Position numbers and translations under genes: made by a program | Shown: in pieces, positions 26,323 through 33,093 of the stretch | Layout: each line of letters starts with the position of its first letter | How positions within the stretch are numbered: position 1 is the first letter of the stretch | The notes under the pieces: model-generated | What the model saw: only the letters and a program-made list of their open reading frames with translations | Told to the model about the DNA's origin: nothing | The model's database searches: none | Assembly (NCBI GenBank): GCA_018228645.1 | Contig: CP073693.1 | Span: 1,262,001 to 1,326,000, forward strand | Source of the DNA: Clostridiaceae bacterium Marseille-Q4143 | GTDB lineage: Bacteria; Bacillota; Clostridia; Lachnospirales; Lachnospiraceae | Direction of reading: 5' to 3' | Length of the DNA: 64,000 bases

Positions 26323-28119
26323 TTATTTCCAGATATTCATGTCGGACAAGATAGACATGGTTATTTCAGTTGCGTTGCCTCCGGTAGCATCGCTGTCTGC
26401 ACCAATGTTGGTAGCGAAAAAGTATGTATTATCTACAGTTTCGATATAGCCGATAAACCATCCGTTCACATCTTGGCCATCCACACGTCCGGTTCCGGTC
26501 TTTCCGTAGAATGTTCCGGCATCGGAAGAGGAAAGGCAGATGGCATCTTTTACTGCATTGATATTTTCAGGGGCGAAGCCAAGGCTGTTATTCTGCAGCC
26601 TGGTTAGAAGTTCGACCTGCTCTATTGGGGAAATCTTCAAGGAAGATTCCATCCAATAAGTGGAGAAATCACCACTTATATTTTCGTTTCCATACCCAAT
26701 TTCCTCAATATAGTTGGAAATGTTAGCGGCTCCAAGCTGTTCGTCCACAGATTCAAAATACCAATTCACGGAGGAATTCATTGCAGACTGTAAAGTCTGA
26801 TCCGCATTCCATGCTTCAAATGGATAGGTTTCGCCATTCCATGCAATGAACGAATTTTCCGGTGTAATGATCTCTTCTTCCAATCCGAACAGGGCATCAT
26901 ATATCTTGTAGGTGGAGTTTGGAGCAACTCGTAAGGTGGCATGCTCCATGTCGTGTATGCTCCATGCATCATTTTCTAAATCGTATAAAACAAAGCTGCC
27001 TTCGTATTCTCCGAAGTATGTGGAGAGGTCTACATAGGAAACATTCTCAGAAGAGGAATCCCATTGGTAGTGGCTTCCGTCTGCTGCGTATGTGGAAATA
27101 AAAGGTGCGAATCCAAGTAGAAGGACAGCAGTCAACATGAATGCCGTCATACCTTTTACTCTTTTTATAAATGTCGGCTTTTCATAAGAGGCAATGTTGA
27201 TAATTCTCCGTTTCATCTGCTCCATGTTTCCACCAAGGCCGGCAGCAAACGGAAAAGGAGTAAGTGAAACCTTCTCTGCAAAGTTAATCAGTGTATTGCC
27301 ATAATCTTCGTAAGCATCCTCTTCAAGCATTTTCAAAACGGAAGTGTCACAGGCAACCTCTCTATCATTACGCATTTCTTTCAGTGCGTACCAGACAAGA
27401 GGATTGAACCAATATACTACCCCAGCAAGATTCATCAGATAACTGGCAACAGCATCTTTGTGCTTATAGTGCTGCAGTTCGTGCAACAGCATATATCGCA
27501 TATCGGATTCGTTGTAATCAGAGATCAGATGAATCGGCAGATAAATACATGGTTTCAAAAGTCCCACAATAATCGGGGATTTCAAAAATGCAGTACTGTA
27601 AACAGGGATATTTCTGTGAATTCCCATTTCCTCCAAACATCGATGATATAGTCTGCGTACTTCCGGGTTCTGAAGGGAAAGTCCAGATTTCTCCAAATTG
27701 CGTAGGCGGAGTGAGGATTTGATTACTAATATGATCATTGCAAAAATGCCTATAATCCATATCCCCAATAATATGTATCCGGCAATGGATGGTGTTTCGC
27801 TATTTACAGAAAGTGCGAAATCATTCATCCAGTCTGTATTTCCGACCGGATGAATTCCCACAGCTTCTCCCATAGCGGTTGCAGTGCCGGAAGCAGGGGA
27901 GCTTCTTAAGCTACCAAGCCACGAGAAGATTTGTGGAAATCCGATGAGACGGAACGGTATAAAGGGAACTGCCAGCAACCCAAGGAGCAGGAACCACAGA
28001 TTATACTGCATCCGGCTGGACAGGTTGTTTTTGAATATCCGCTTGGCTATCAAAAGAATTCCGATAATACCGCTGATAAATACATTGCATATTAAAAAGC
28101 GTATCATAAAATTAGCCAC
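26323..28119 (-). CDS. blaR1: BlaR1-type beta-lactam sensor/metalloprotease
   Basis: A 598-residue protein: membrane-embedded M56 metallopeptidase with several N-terminal transmembrane segments and zinc motif 'LHELQHYKHKD' (HExxH at about 212-216), a further segment near 315-335, and a C-terminal class-D-like penicillin-binding sensor domain with Ser-T-Y-Lys (about 402-405), 'SVN' and 'KTGTG' (about 537). Family role: acylation of the sensor serine by beta-lactam activates proteolysis that inactivates BlaI. All key motifs are present. It starts one base after blaI. Confidence 0.93.
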   Translation of the reverse strand: MANFMIRFLICNVFISGIIGILLIAKRIFKNNLSSRMQYNLWFLLLGLLAVPFIPFRLIGFPQIFSWLGSLRSSPASGTATAMGEAVGIHPVGNTDWMNDFALSVNSETPSIAGYILLGIWIIGIFAMIILVIKSSLRLRNLEKSGLSLQNPEVRRLYHRCLEEMGIHRNIPVYSTAFLKSPIIVGLLKPCIYLPIHLISDYNESDMRYMLLHELQHYKHKDAVASYLMNLAGVVYWFNPLVWYALKEMRNDREVACDTSVLKMLEEDAYEDYGNTLINFAEKVSLTPFPFAAGLGGNMEQMKRRIINIASYEKPTFIKRVKGMTAFMLTAVLLLGFAPFISTYAADGSHYQWDSSSENVSYVDLSTYFGEYEGSFVLYDLENDAWSIHDMEHATLRVAPNSTYKIYDALFGLEEEIITPENSFIAWNGETYPFEAWNADQTLQSAMNSSVNWYFESVDEQLGAANISNYIEEIGYGNENISGDFSTYWMESSLKISPIEQVELLTRLQNNSLGFAPENINAVKDAICLSSSDAGTFYGKTGTGRVDGQDVNGWFIGYIETVDNTYFFATNIGADSDATGGNATEITMSILSDMNIWK

Positions 28120-28120
28120 G

Positions 28121-28507
28121 TTAATTTCCTCCTTTTTTTGACCTCTTGGAAAGAAGGGAACGGAGGGTGTCTATTTCTGTTTCAGACAGTCTGTCATTTT
28201 CTATATAGGCAGACAGCATGGCAGTGATATCCCCGTCATAGTATCGTTCCAGAAAAGAGTTGCTTTCCTGGCCGATGTATTCGCTTTCTTTCACGACTGG
28301 GGTATAAACAAACACTCGGCTCTGTTTTTCATAAGTCAGAACGCCTTTTGTTACGAGACGTTTGATTAAAGTCTGTATCGTCTTAGGACTCCAGCTTGTG
28401 GTCTGTAATAATTTATCTGTTATTTCATTGGTACTGATCGGCGCATGTTTCCATACGATTTTCATAACTTCAAATTCAGCTTCAGAAATCTGTGGTAAAT
28501 CGCTCAT
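28121..28507 (-). CDS. blaI: BlaI/MecI-family repressor
   Basis: A 128-residue winged-helix repressor ('MSDLPQISEAEFEVMKIVW', then 'TNEITDKL' and 'SPKTIQTLIKRLVTKGVL') with a C-terminal dimerisation region. AGGAGGG precedes the ATG. It presumably binds the TTAC-N4-GTAA palindromes listed here, including one between its own promoter and start. It is followed directly by blaR1. Confidence 0.95.
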   Translation of the reverse strand: MSDLPQISEAEFEVMKIVWKHAPISTNEITDKLLQTTSWSPKTIQTLIKRLVTKGVLTYEKQSRVFVYTPVVKESEYIGQESNSFLERYYDGDITAMLSAYIENDRLSETEIDTLRSLLSKRSKKGGN

Positions 28508-28527
28508 TTCAAATCCCTCCTTAAATC

Positions 28528-28539
28528 TTACGGCTGTAA
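28528..28539. promoter_or_regulatory. BlaI-type operator, site 5 (blaI autoregulation)
   Basis: TTACGGCTGTAA just downstream of the blaI -10 box, positioned to block initiation of blaI-blaR1. Confidence 0.75.
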
Positions 28540-28546
28540 TAAATAT

Positions 28547-28575
28547 ATTATAGACGCTATTTATGTGGTTGTCAA
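28547..28575 (-). promoter_or_regulatory. blaI-blaR1 promoter
   Basis: On the minus strand TTGACA (28575-28570), a 17-base spacer and TATAAT (28552-28547): a perfect consensus promoter 40 bases before the blaI ATG. Confidence 0.88.
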
Positions 28576-28591
28576 TTTCAGAAAAAACATA

Positions 28592-28619
28592 TTGACTTGA
28601 AATCTTACTTGTGTAATAA
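28592..28619 (+). promoter_or_regulatory. Orphan divergent BlaI-type promoter
   Basis: TTGACT (28592-28597) and TAATAA (28614-28619), 16 bases apart, overlapped by operator TTACTTGTGTAA (28605-28616). The layout copies the promoter at 16576, but no plausible gene follows on the plus strand. Confidence 0.6.
28605..28616. promoter_or_regulatory. BlaI-type operator, site 6
   Basis: TTACTTGTGTAA with left flank GAAATC, inside the plus-strand promoter. Confidence 0.7.
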
Positions 28620-28627
28620 TTGAAATC

Positions 28628-28639
28628 TTACAAGAGTAA
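28628..28639. promoter_or_regulatory. BlaI-type operator, site 7 (extended palindrome)
   Basis: TTACAAGAGTAA, with both arms extended so that AAATCTTAC is matched by GTAAGATTT across 28623-28644; the most symmetric of the seven sites. Confidence 0.7.
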
Positions 28640-28664
28640 GATTTGAAGATGGCAACAAAAAGAA

Positions 28665-28696
28665 AAGAACCAGAATCACAACGGATTAGCTGGTTC
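28665..28696 (-). terminator. Terminator of the XRE regulator gene
   Basis: On the minus strand GAACCAG pairs with CTGGTTC around a 16-base loop, followed by TTTTCTTTTTG. It starts three bases after the XRE gene stop. Confidence 0.75.
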
Positions 28697-28698
28697 CT

Positions 28699-29046
28699 TT
28701 ACTCGTTTGAATTACCTCTTTTATGTATGAGTGCTAAGAGGTATTCAATTGCTGGAAGAATCTCGGCTGCCTCTTGCTCATCACATTCCTGTAGCATCAA
28801 TAACAGTTTTTGTTTTTTCACCCCATCCGTAGCAGTGTCAGGGTGGAAAATACGGTCTGCAGGAATGTGTAAATAAGCGATGATCTGGCACAATACTTCG
28901 AACTTGGGATTACCACGGTCGTTTTCAATATTTAGTATTGTACGCTCATCACAACCTATTTGTTCAGCTAATGCTGCTTGAGATAGATGGGCTTCTTCTC
29001 TGGCAGCCCGGACTACCTTCGCAAGATTTTTTACATAGTCATGCAT
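28699..29046 (-). CDS. XRE-family transcriptional regulator
   Basis: A 115-residue protein with an N-terminal Cro/CI helix-turn-helix ('LSQAALAEQIGCDERTILNIE', residues ~22-42) and a C-terminal helical region. This type is common on conjugative elements and prophages of Clostridia. It is transcribed towards blaI, with its own terminator. The divergent region at 29.05-29.3 kb may be its target. Confidence 0.88.
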   Translation of the reverse strand: MHDYVKNLAKVVRAAREEAHLSQAALAEQIGCDERTILNIENDRGNPKFEVLCQIIAYLHIPADRIFHPDTATDGVKKQKLLLMLQECDEQEAAEILPAIEYLLALIHKRGNSNE

Positions 29047-29151
29047 TACAATTCACCTCAGTGCTGGTTTACACTACATGGTAAATATTATGAATTACAA
29101 TAGAGTACAGGTATAAGATGAAACGAACTACACCATAAAAGGAGAAATCAC

Positions 29152-29217
29152 ATGGAAGCAAGGAAACAGCACAGAATACGATGTTTGTTGAAGTTACTGA
29201 AATTTGCTCATGGATAA
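29152..29217 (+). CDS. Possible 21-residue peptide
   Basis: ATG 29152 follows AAAAGGAGAAATCAC and reads MEARKQHRIRCLLKLLKFAHG before TAA; a strong hairpin terminator begins 11 bases later. It may be a small peptide gene or the eroded start of a longer one divergent from the XRE gene. Confidence 0.3.
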   Translation: MEARKQHRIRCLLKLLKFAHG

Positions 29218-29227
29218 AAACGCATTG

Positions 29228-29280
29228 ATAGGTGTATCGCAATTCACAGAACGATAGAATTGCGATACACCTATTTTATA
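29228..29280 (+). terminator. Perfect 18-bp hairpin terminator
   Basis: Arms 29228-29245 and 29257-29274 are perfectly complementary around an 11-base loop, followed by T-rich sequence. It ends the short transcript divergent from the XRE gene. Confidence 0.8.
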
Positions 29281-29311
29281 TTTCAAGAGAAAACAAGAAG
29301 GAGGCTCATGA

Positions 29312-29838
29312 TGAAAGAGATGGAAGCAAAGACAGAAAACAGATATGAGTACAGAAAACCACAGGAAAAGAGGAAACAGATGATAGCACCGGATTGATTT
29401 GAATTTGCATATGTACCGGATTGGTATGGACATTTAGCGGAACTGGAGAGGTTGGCGTTGCCGGAATCATGGAAGTTCCGAAAGCCGAGCCGGGAAACAA
29501 AGAATACAGACACTCCCATTTTAGAACGTTACATATATACAATTTTTCGCAAGCAGATTATTGACTTTAATTCAGAAAGTGATCCAAGGAAGGCAGACAG
29601 TATTTTTCATTTGGAAAACGAATGCGTCTGCGTCCATACTGGATTATACACACCTCAGTACAAGGGGATTTATGGTTATTTTGAAAGAAACACTTTTTCG
29701 GATTCTTTAAGAGATTGGTATTTTAGAGGTTTTGTGATGAACTGTCTCCAAAGTTAAGATACATCGAGCCATTACTACAAAAGCCCGTCTATCATATGGC
29801 GCAGAGTGGCATTAACTTTAATCCAGAGTGGCCTATAA
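29312..29838 (+). pseudogene. DUF3825-like protein remnant
   Basis: ATG 29312 follows AAGGAGG and opens a frame that hits TGA at 29396-29398. It then continues with 'FEFAYVPDWYGHLAELERLA', 'ILERYIYTIFRKQI', 'VHTGLYTPQYKGIYGYF' and 'WYFRGF', the pattern of DUF3825 domains. A second stop (29755) is bypassed by a frame change into 'DELSPKLRYIEPLLQKPVYH...INFNPEWPIR', after which the sequence switches to terminase. Nonsense, frameshift and truncation make this a pseudogene. Confidence 0.65.
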
Positions 29839-30141
29839 GGAATGGGATTTACCGTTGTTCCTTTCGGACAGGGGTACAAGGATATGAGTCCGCCAACAAA
29901 GGAACTTATGAAGCTGACACTTGAGGAGCGAATTGCCCACGGTGGACATAAGGTTTTACGTTGGACGATGGACAACGTGTATGTCAGACAAGACCCTGCC
30001 GGAAACATCAAAATGGATAAAGAAAAATCTACAGAGAAAATTGATGCTGCAGTAGCAACCGTTATGGCACTTGACCGTGCAATCCGTAATCAGGGTAGCG
30101 AGGGAAGTGTATATGATGGCAGGGGAATTCTTGTTTTTTAA
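29839..30141 (+). pseudogene. Phage terminase large subunit, C-terminal remnant
   Basis: About 100 residues from 'MGFTVVPFGQGYKDMSPPTK' to 'TEKIDAAVATVMALDRAIRN' and 'VYDGRGILVF', which match the C-terminal end of Terminase_1-type large subunits. The ATPase and most of the nuclease domain are missing. It abuts the DUF3825 remnant, marking a deletion junction at about 29838. Confidence 0.75.
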
Positions 30142-30145
30142 GAAA

Positions 30146-30177
30146 AAACCTCTCCGGCAGATGGAGAGGTTTGAAGA
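30146..30177. terminator. Terminator between terminase remnant and toxN-like gene
   Basis: AAACCTCTCC / GGAGAGGTTT with a 7-base loop; A-run upstream on the plus strand serves as T-run for the minus-strand toxin gene. Confidence 0.8.
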
Positions 30178-30189
30178 TCATGGTTGTAT

Positions 30190-30711
30190 TTATGTATCGG
30201 AATAAGAACTGCATTTTTCTTCCAACATTTTGAAATTACAGCATCTTGCAGCAAGGGAAGAATCCGGTTTGGCAATGCATTTCTGATATAATTTCATGGC
30301 TTTATTTTGCAGAGTGTCCTGAACATTGTCGATTAGAGCTTTTTCTTTCTGGAGCAGGTAGACATAGTCTGTTTTTTCTTTTTCATTACTGAAAGAACGG
30401 AAGCTTTCTACCTGATTATACTTTAACTGTGTAAGACAGTTATCAGGAACCGGAATCATATTATTGATATTTAATACCGCATAAAGATATCCGGTGGATT
30501 CATCCTGGAGTTTGTGGAAATCCAGATTGTTGGACATCTTCTGATGTTTTTGTTTTGCAGAGGAAATAGGGACATAGTAGTGGAAATCTCCGATAGTAAG
30601 AAGAATTCCCACATGGAGTTTCAAACGTTCCCCATATTCCACATATCCGACACGGGAATCAAACTGTGTCAGGTAATTGATGTATTTTTTATCGACAACG
30701 TACCAATCCAT
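30190..30711 (-). CDS. Type III toxin, ToxN/AbiQ-family endoribonuclease
   Basis: A 173-residue protein with the ToxN_AbiQ pattern: 'WYVVDKKYINYLTQFDSRV' at the start, 'HVGILLTIGDFHYYVPISSAK' in the core, the 'LQDESTGYLYAVLNINNMIPV' strand pair, and 'CCNFKMLEEKC' at the end. Family members cleave RNA and are held inactive by repeats of their own antitoxin RNA; several abort phage infection. ATG 30711 follows GGAGAC closely. Two 36-nt repeats and a terminator lie just upstream, as in known loci. Confidence 0.88.
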   Translation of the reverse strand: MDWYVVDKKYINYLTQFDSRVGYVEYGERLKLHVGILLTIGDFHYYVPISSAKQKHQKMSNNLDFHKLQDESTGYLYAVLNINNMIPVPDNCLTQLKYNQVESFRSFSNEKEKTDYVYLLQKEKALIDNVQDTLQNKAMKLYQKCIAKPDSSLAARCCNFKMLEEKCSSYSDT

Positions 30712-30734
30712 AAAGTCTCCTGAAAAGTAAAAAA

Positions 30735-30756
30735 GCGGGTGGATTACTCCACCCAC
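30735..30756 (-). terminator. Leaky terminator between antitoxin repeats and toxin
   Basis: Minus strand GTGGGTGGA-GTAA-TCCACCCGC followed by TTTTTT. In type III loci this terminator sets the antitoxin to toxin ratio. Confidence 0.88.
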
Positions 30757-30757
30757 T

Positions 30758-30829
30758 GCTGTTAACCGATTGTTTTAATTGGACAATCTAACCGCTTTTA
30801 AACGAGCATTTTAACTGGACGCTCTAACC
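30758..30829 (-). repeat. Two tandem 36-nt antitoxin repeats
   Basis: Units 30758-30793 and 30794-30829 share GGTTAGA, GTCCA-TTAAAA and the trailing AGC; differences concentrate in the paired arms. Known ToxI/antiQ units are about 34-36 nt. Confidence 0.88.
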
Positions 30830-30857
30830 AATGCACAGATATTCTATCTGTGTTTTT

Positions 30858-30886
30858 ATTATATGCAATTTACAGCAAAAAATCAA
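30858..30886 (-). promoter_or_regulatory. Promoter of the type III toxin-antitoxin locus
   Basis: Minus strand TTGATT (30886-30881), 17 bases, perfect TATAAT (30863-30858), with the expected start about seven bases on at the first antitoxin hairpin. Confidence 0.85.
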
Positions 30887-30986
30887 TGCCTTTAATTGCT
30901 AAATTTTTATGAACTTTTTTCGATGCTTATAGATTCGATTTTATCACAGGCAGATACAAAAGGAAGAAACTAATCTTACAAAGATT

Positions 30987-31871
30987 ATGGGTAATGCGGT
31001 GTCAACCGTGGAACAGATGACCACCTATATTAAAGCAAAGAATCCTGATGTTGCACAGTTGGTTATCGACATGATTCCGCTTTACCTTTCAGAAGGCAAG
31101 GCAGAGGGTGTCCGTGGTGATATTGCCTTTGCACAGTCTTGTCTGGAAACAGGTAATTTCGGATTTTCTGGTTCTGCAGTAACGCTCGACCAGAATAATT
31201 TCTGTGGTATGGGAGTGACGTCTAATGGAATGAAGGGAAATTCCTTTGATACACCACAGCTTGGTATCAGGGCGCAGGTTCAGCATTTGAAAGCCTATGC
31301 TTCCACAGTGGATTTGAAGAATGAATGCGTTGATCCACGCTTCAAGTATGCCGCAAGAGGCTGTGCGGAATATGTGGAGTGGCTTGGACAGAAAGAAAAT
31401 CCAGCTGGAAAAGGATGGGCAGCAGGAGCCGGATATGGTGCAAAGATTATTACAATCTTAAATGCTATGATTGGAATTAAGAGCGAGGCAGCAGAACCGG
31501 AGGAAGTCTGGTACCGTGTGCGTAAGACATGGGCAGATTTTGGCACGCAGAAAGGTGCATTCCATAGTTTGGAAAATGCCAAGAGGTGTGCAGATGAAAA
31601 TGAAGGATATTCCGTATTTGATGAATCCGGTAAAGTGATTTATTCCAATGATACATTTACACCGTATCTTGTGAGAGTATCCATCGAAGATTTGAACATC
31701 CGCAAGGGTCCGGGAACAGACTACGACAAAACAGGTAAGTACACCAGAAAAGGTGCTTTCACTATTGTGGAAGAAGCAGAAGGCAAGGGTGCGAGCCTTG
31801 GGGGGCTTCTGAAATCTTATCAGAAAAATCGTGAGGGATGGATTTCACTGGATTATACCGAGAGGGTTTAA
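30987..31871 (+). CDS. Phage-type endolysin: glucosaminidase (GH73) with SH3-like domain, possibly 5'-truncated
   Basis: A 294-residue protein with an N-terminal glucosaminidase domain ('GVRGDIAFAQSCLETGNFGF', 'QNNFCGMG', 'FDTPQLGIRAQVQHLKAYAS') and a C-terminal SH3-like domain ('LNIRKGPGTDYDKTGKYTRKG'). It should hydrolyse peptidoglycan glycan strands. No ribosome site lies close to ATG 30987, and the frame is open upstream to a TAG at 30930, so the gene may have lost an N-terminal domain. Its neighbours are phage or element debris. Confidence 0.8.
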   Translation: MGNAVSTVEQMTTYIKAKNPDVAQLVIDMIPLYLSEGKAEGVRGDIAFAQSCLETGNFGFSGSAVTLDQNNFCGMGVTSNGMKGNSFDTPQLGIRAQVQHLKAYASTVDLKNECVDPRFKYAARGCAEYVEWLGQKENPAGKGWAAGAGYGAKIITILNAMIGIKSEAAEPEEVWYRVRKTWADFGTQKGAFHSLENAKRCADENEGYSVFDESGKVIYSNDTFTPYLVRVSIEDLNIRKGPGTDYDKTGKYTRKGAFTIVEEAEGKGASLGGLLKSYQKNREGWISLDYTERV

Positions 31872-31879
31872 AGATAAGC

Positions 31880-31918
31880 CGGACAGAGACAACAGGTTTC
31901 TGTCCGTCTGCTTTTTTC
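31880..31918 (+). terminator. Terminator after the endolysin gene
   Basis: CGGACAGA / TCTGTCCG hairpin followed by TCTGCTTTTTTC. Confidence 0.8.
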
Positions 31919-32038
31919 GTCTCCTGACAAGTTTGGACAGAGTGAAAATAGAGTGGGTGGAAACCGCAGAATTGCTTGACTTTACAGGGGGTTAGAGTGA
32001 TTTATATACTACCAAAAACGAAAGGAGTACTTATTTAT

Positions 32039-32455
32039 ATGGTGATTGCAGGAACGATAAATAGGGTGGCTTTTTACTGCAGAGTCAACCATCGTGACAG
32101 AGACTATGAAAAACATCTAGACGATGTAATGAGGCGGTTGGAAGAAAAATATGGAAAACAGAAATGGGATTTGCAGATATTCTTTGAGGAAGCTTCAGGA
32201 GCCGACCCGAACAGAAAAGAATTTAATCGTCTGAAAGCGGAAATCGCAGCAAAGAAGATAGATGTGGTGGTTACCATGAGGGCTGCCACGATTGCCCGTA
32301 ACTGGGGACAGTTTATGGAGTTCATGCTGATTTGCAGTAAGAAAAATGTGGATGTGGTGTGCATTGACAAGGTAGAGGATGCACAAGCCATTTTCCGAAG
32401 GATTCAGGAGTTCCAGAAAAGGTTTTTTGAAGGAAGTGATGTAACGTGCGAGTAA
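32039..32455 (+). CDS. Serine recombinase N-terminal-like (resolvase fold) protein
   Basis: A 138-residue protein with 'RVAFYCRVNHRDRDYEKHLDDVM' and 'IDVVVTMRAATIARNWGQFMEF', the resolvase N-terminal fold. The usual catalytic Ser (RVSt) is replaced by Asn in 'CRVNHR', so it is probably not a recombinase on its own. Such small companions occur next to large serine recombinases on clostridial elements. AAAGGAG precedes ATG 32039; a GTG three bases on is also possible. Overlaps the next gene by ten bases. Confidence 0.6.
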   Translation: MVIAGTINRVAFYCRVNHRDRDYEKHLDDVMRRLEEKYGKQKWDLQIFFEEASGADPNRKEFNRLKAEIAAKKIDVVVTMRAATIARNWGQFMEFMLICSKKNVDVVCIDKVEDAQAIFRRIQEFQKRFFEGSDVTCE

Positions 32456-32971
32456 AAGTGATTAACAAACGACCAGCTTCGGTCTTACAAAAGAAAAGGG
32501 TTTGTGCTTATGCCAGAGTTTCCACATATAGCAGAAGCCAGGAAGACTCTCTTGAAAATCAGATGGAAACCTATGAGAGACTGATTACCGGAAATCCAGA
32601 ATATGAATTTATCCGAGTATTTGCTGATCAAGGCATATCCGGTTATTGTGAGAACCGACCACAGTTCCAGAGAATGATGGAGAAGGCAAGGAACGCTGAT
32701 AAAGGCTTATCTGATGGCTTGGAACGCACTGGTGGAGAATAGAGAGGATTTCATGGAGCAGTGGACGGAGCAGCTTCAGAGAGAGAATCTATTGGAAGGT
32801 TATCGGGCAGAGAAGTTCATAGAATACACGGATGGAGCAGAACCTTTGACGGAGATGGATACGGACTTCATGTTGAAAACACTGGACCACATCAGGGTTT
32901 TTGAAGATGGAACATTGCTGGTGGTATTCCTGGACGGAACGGAGATTGAATGTAAAAATGAAGAGGAGTAA
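32446..32971 (+). pseudogene. Large serine recombinase with internal deletion
   Basis: The N-terminal part (GTG 32446; 'RVCAYARVSTYSRSQEDSLENQ' with catalytic Ser in RVST, 'VFADQGISGYCENRPQFQRMM') breaks off at about 32695. The C-terminal tail of the same family ('FMLKTLDHIRVFEDGTLLVV') resumes in another frame to 32971. The rest of the catalytic domain, the recombinase domain and the zinc ribbon are missing. The element's integrase is therefore dead, which fits an immobile, decayed element. Confidence 0.75.
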
Positions 32972-32979
32972 GAAAAGAT

Positions 32980-33013
32980 GCCGATTGGGAGCGATTCCTG
33001 ATCGGCTTTTTTT
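32980..33013 (+). terminator. Terminator after the recombinase remnant
   Basis: GCCGAT (32980-32985) pairs with ATCGGC (33001-33006), followed by seven or more T. Confidence 0.75.
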
Positions 33014-33093
33014 CTTGCTCTTTTGCAGATAGTAAGATGTAGGTGGGTGTGGTAAAATATATAGCGTATTTGAAGTGAATAGAGGTGAGTCGG

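Larger units (their letters stand above)
30735..30852 (-). ncRNA. Type III antitoxin RNA (ToxI-like, two 36-nt repeats)
   Basis: The transcript predicted from the promoter at 30858-30886 starts with a perfect hairpin (30834-30852), then carries two directly abutting 36-nt repeats (30829-30794, then 30793-30758), then a terminator. In repeat one GAGCG can pair with TGCTC; in repeat two both sides have changed to GATTG and CAATC, so pairing is kept by compensatory changes. That is direct evidence of a selected RNA fold, as in the pseudoknots of ToxI RNAs. Confidence 0.85.

Noticed and set aside
26258..26449. ORF opposite the end of blaR1
   Set aside because: It covers the bidirectional terminator and the antisense of the conserved BlaR1 sensor domain.
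28649..28876. Plus-strand ORF downstream of the orphan BlaI promoter
   Set aside because: It runs antisense through the XRE gene terminator and coding region; composition is that of a shadow frame. Kept only as a question in the findings.
30758..30829. Two 36-nt tandem units considered as a CRISPR fragment
   Set aside because: The units abut without spacers, differ in sequence by compensatory changes and lie directly upstream of a ToxN/AbiQ gene, so they are antitoxin repeats.
30972..30986. AATCTTACAAAGATT before the endolysin, considered as an eighth BlaI operator
   Set aside because: It is a palindrome but lacks the GTAA half, so it does not fit TTAC-N4-GTAA.
32039..32455. Small resolvase-like gene considered as an active recombinase
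   Set aside because: The catalytic serine position reads Asn and the DNA-binding domain is absent.
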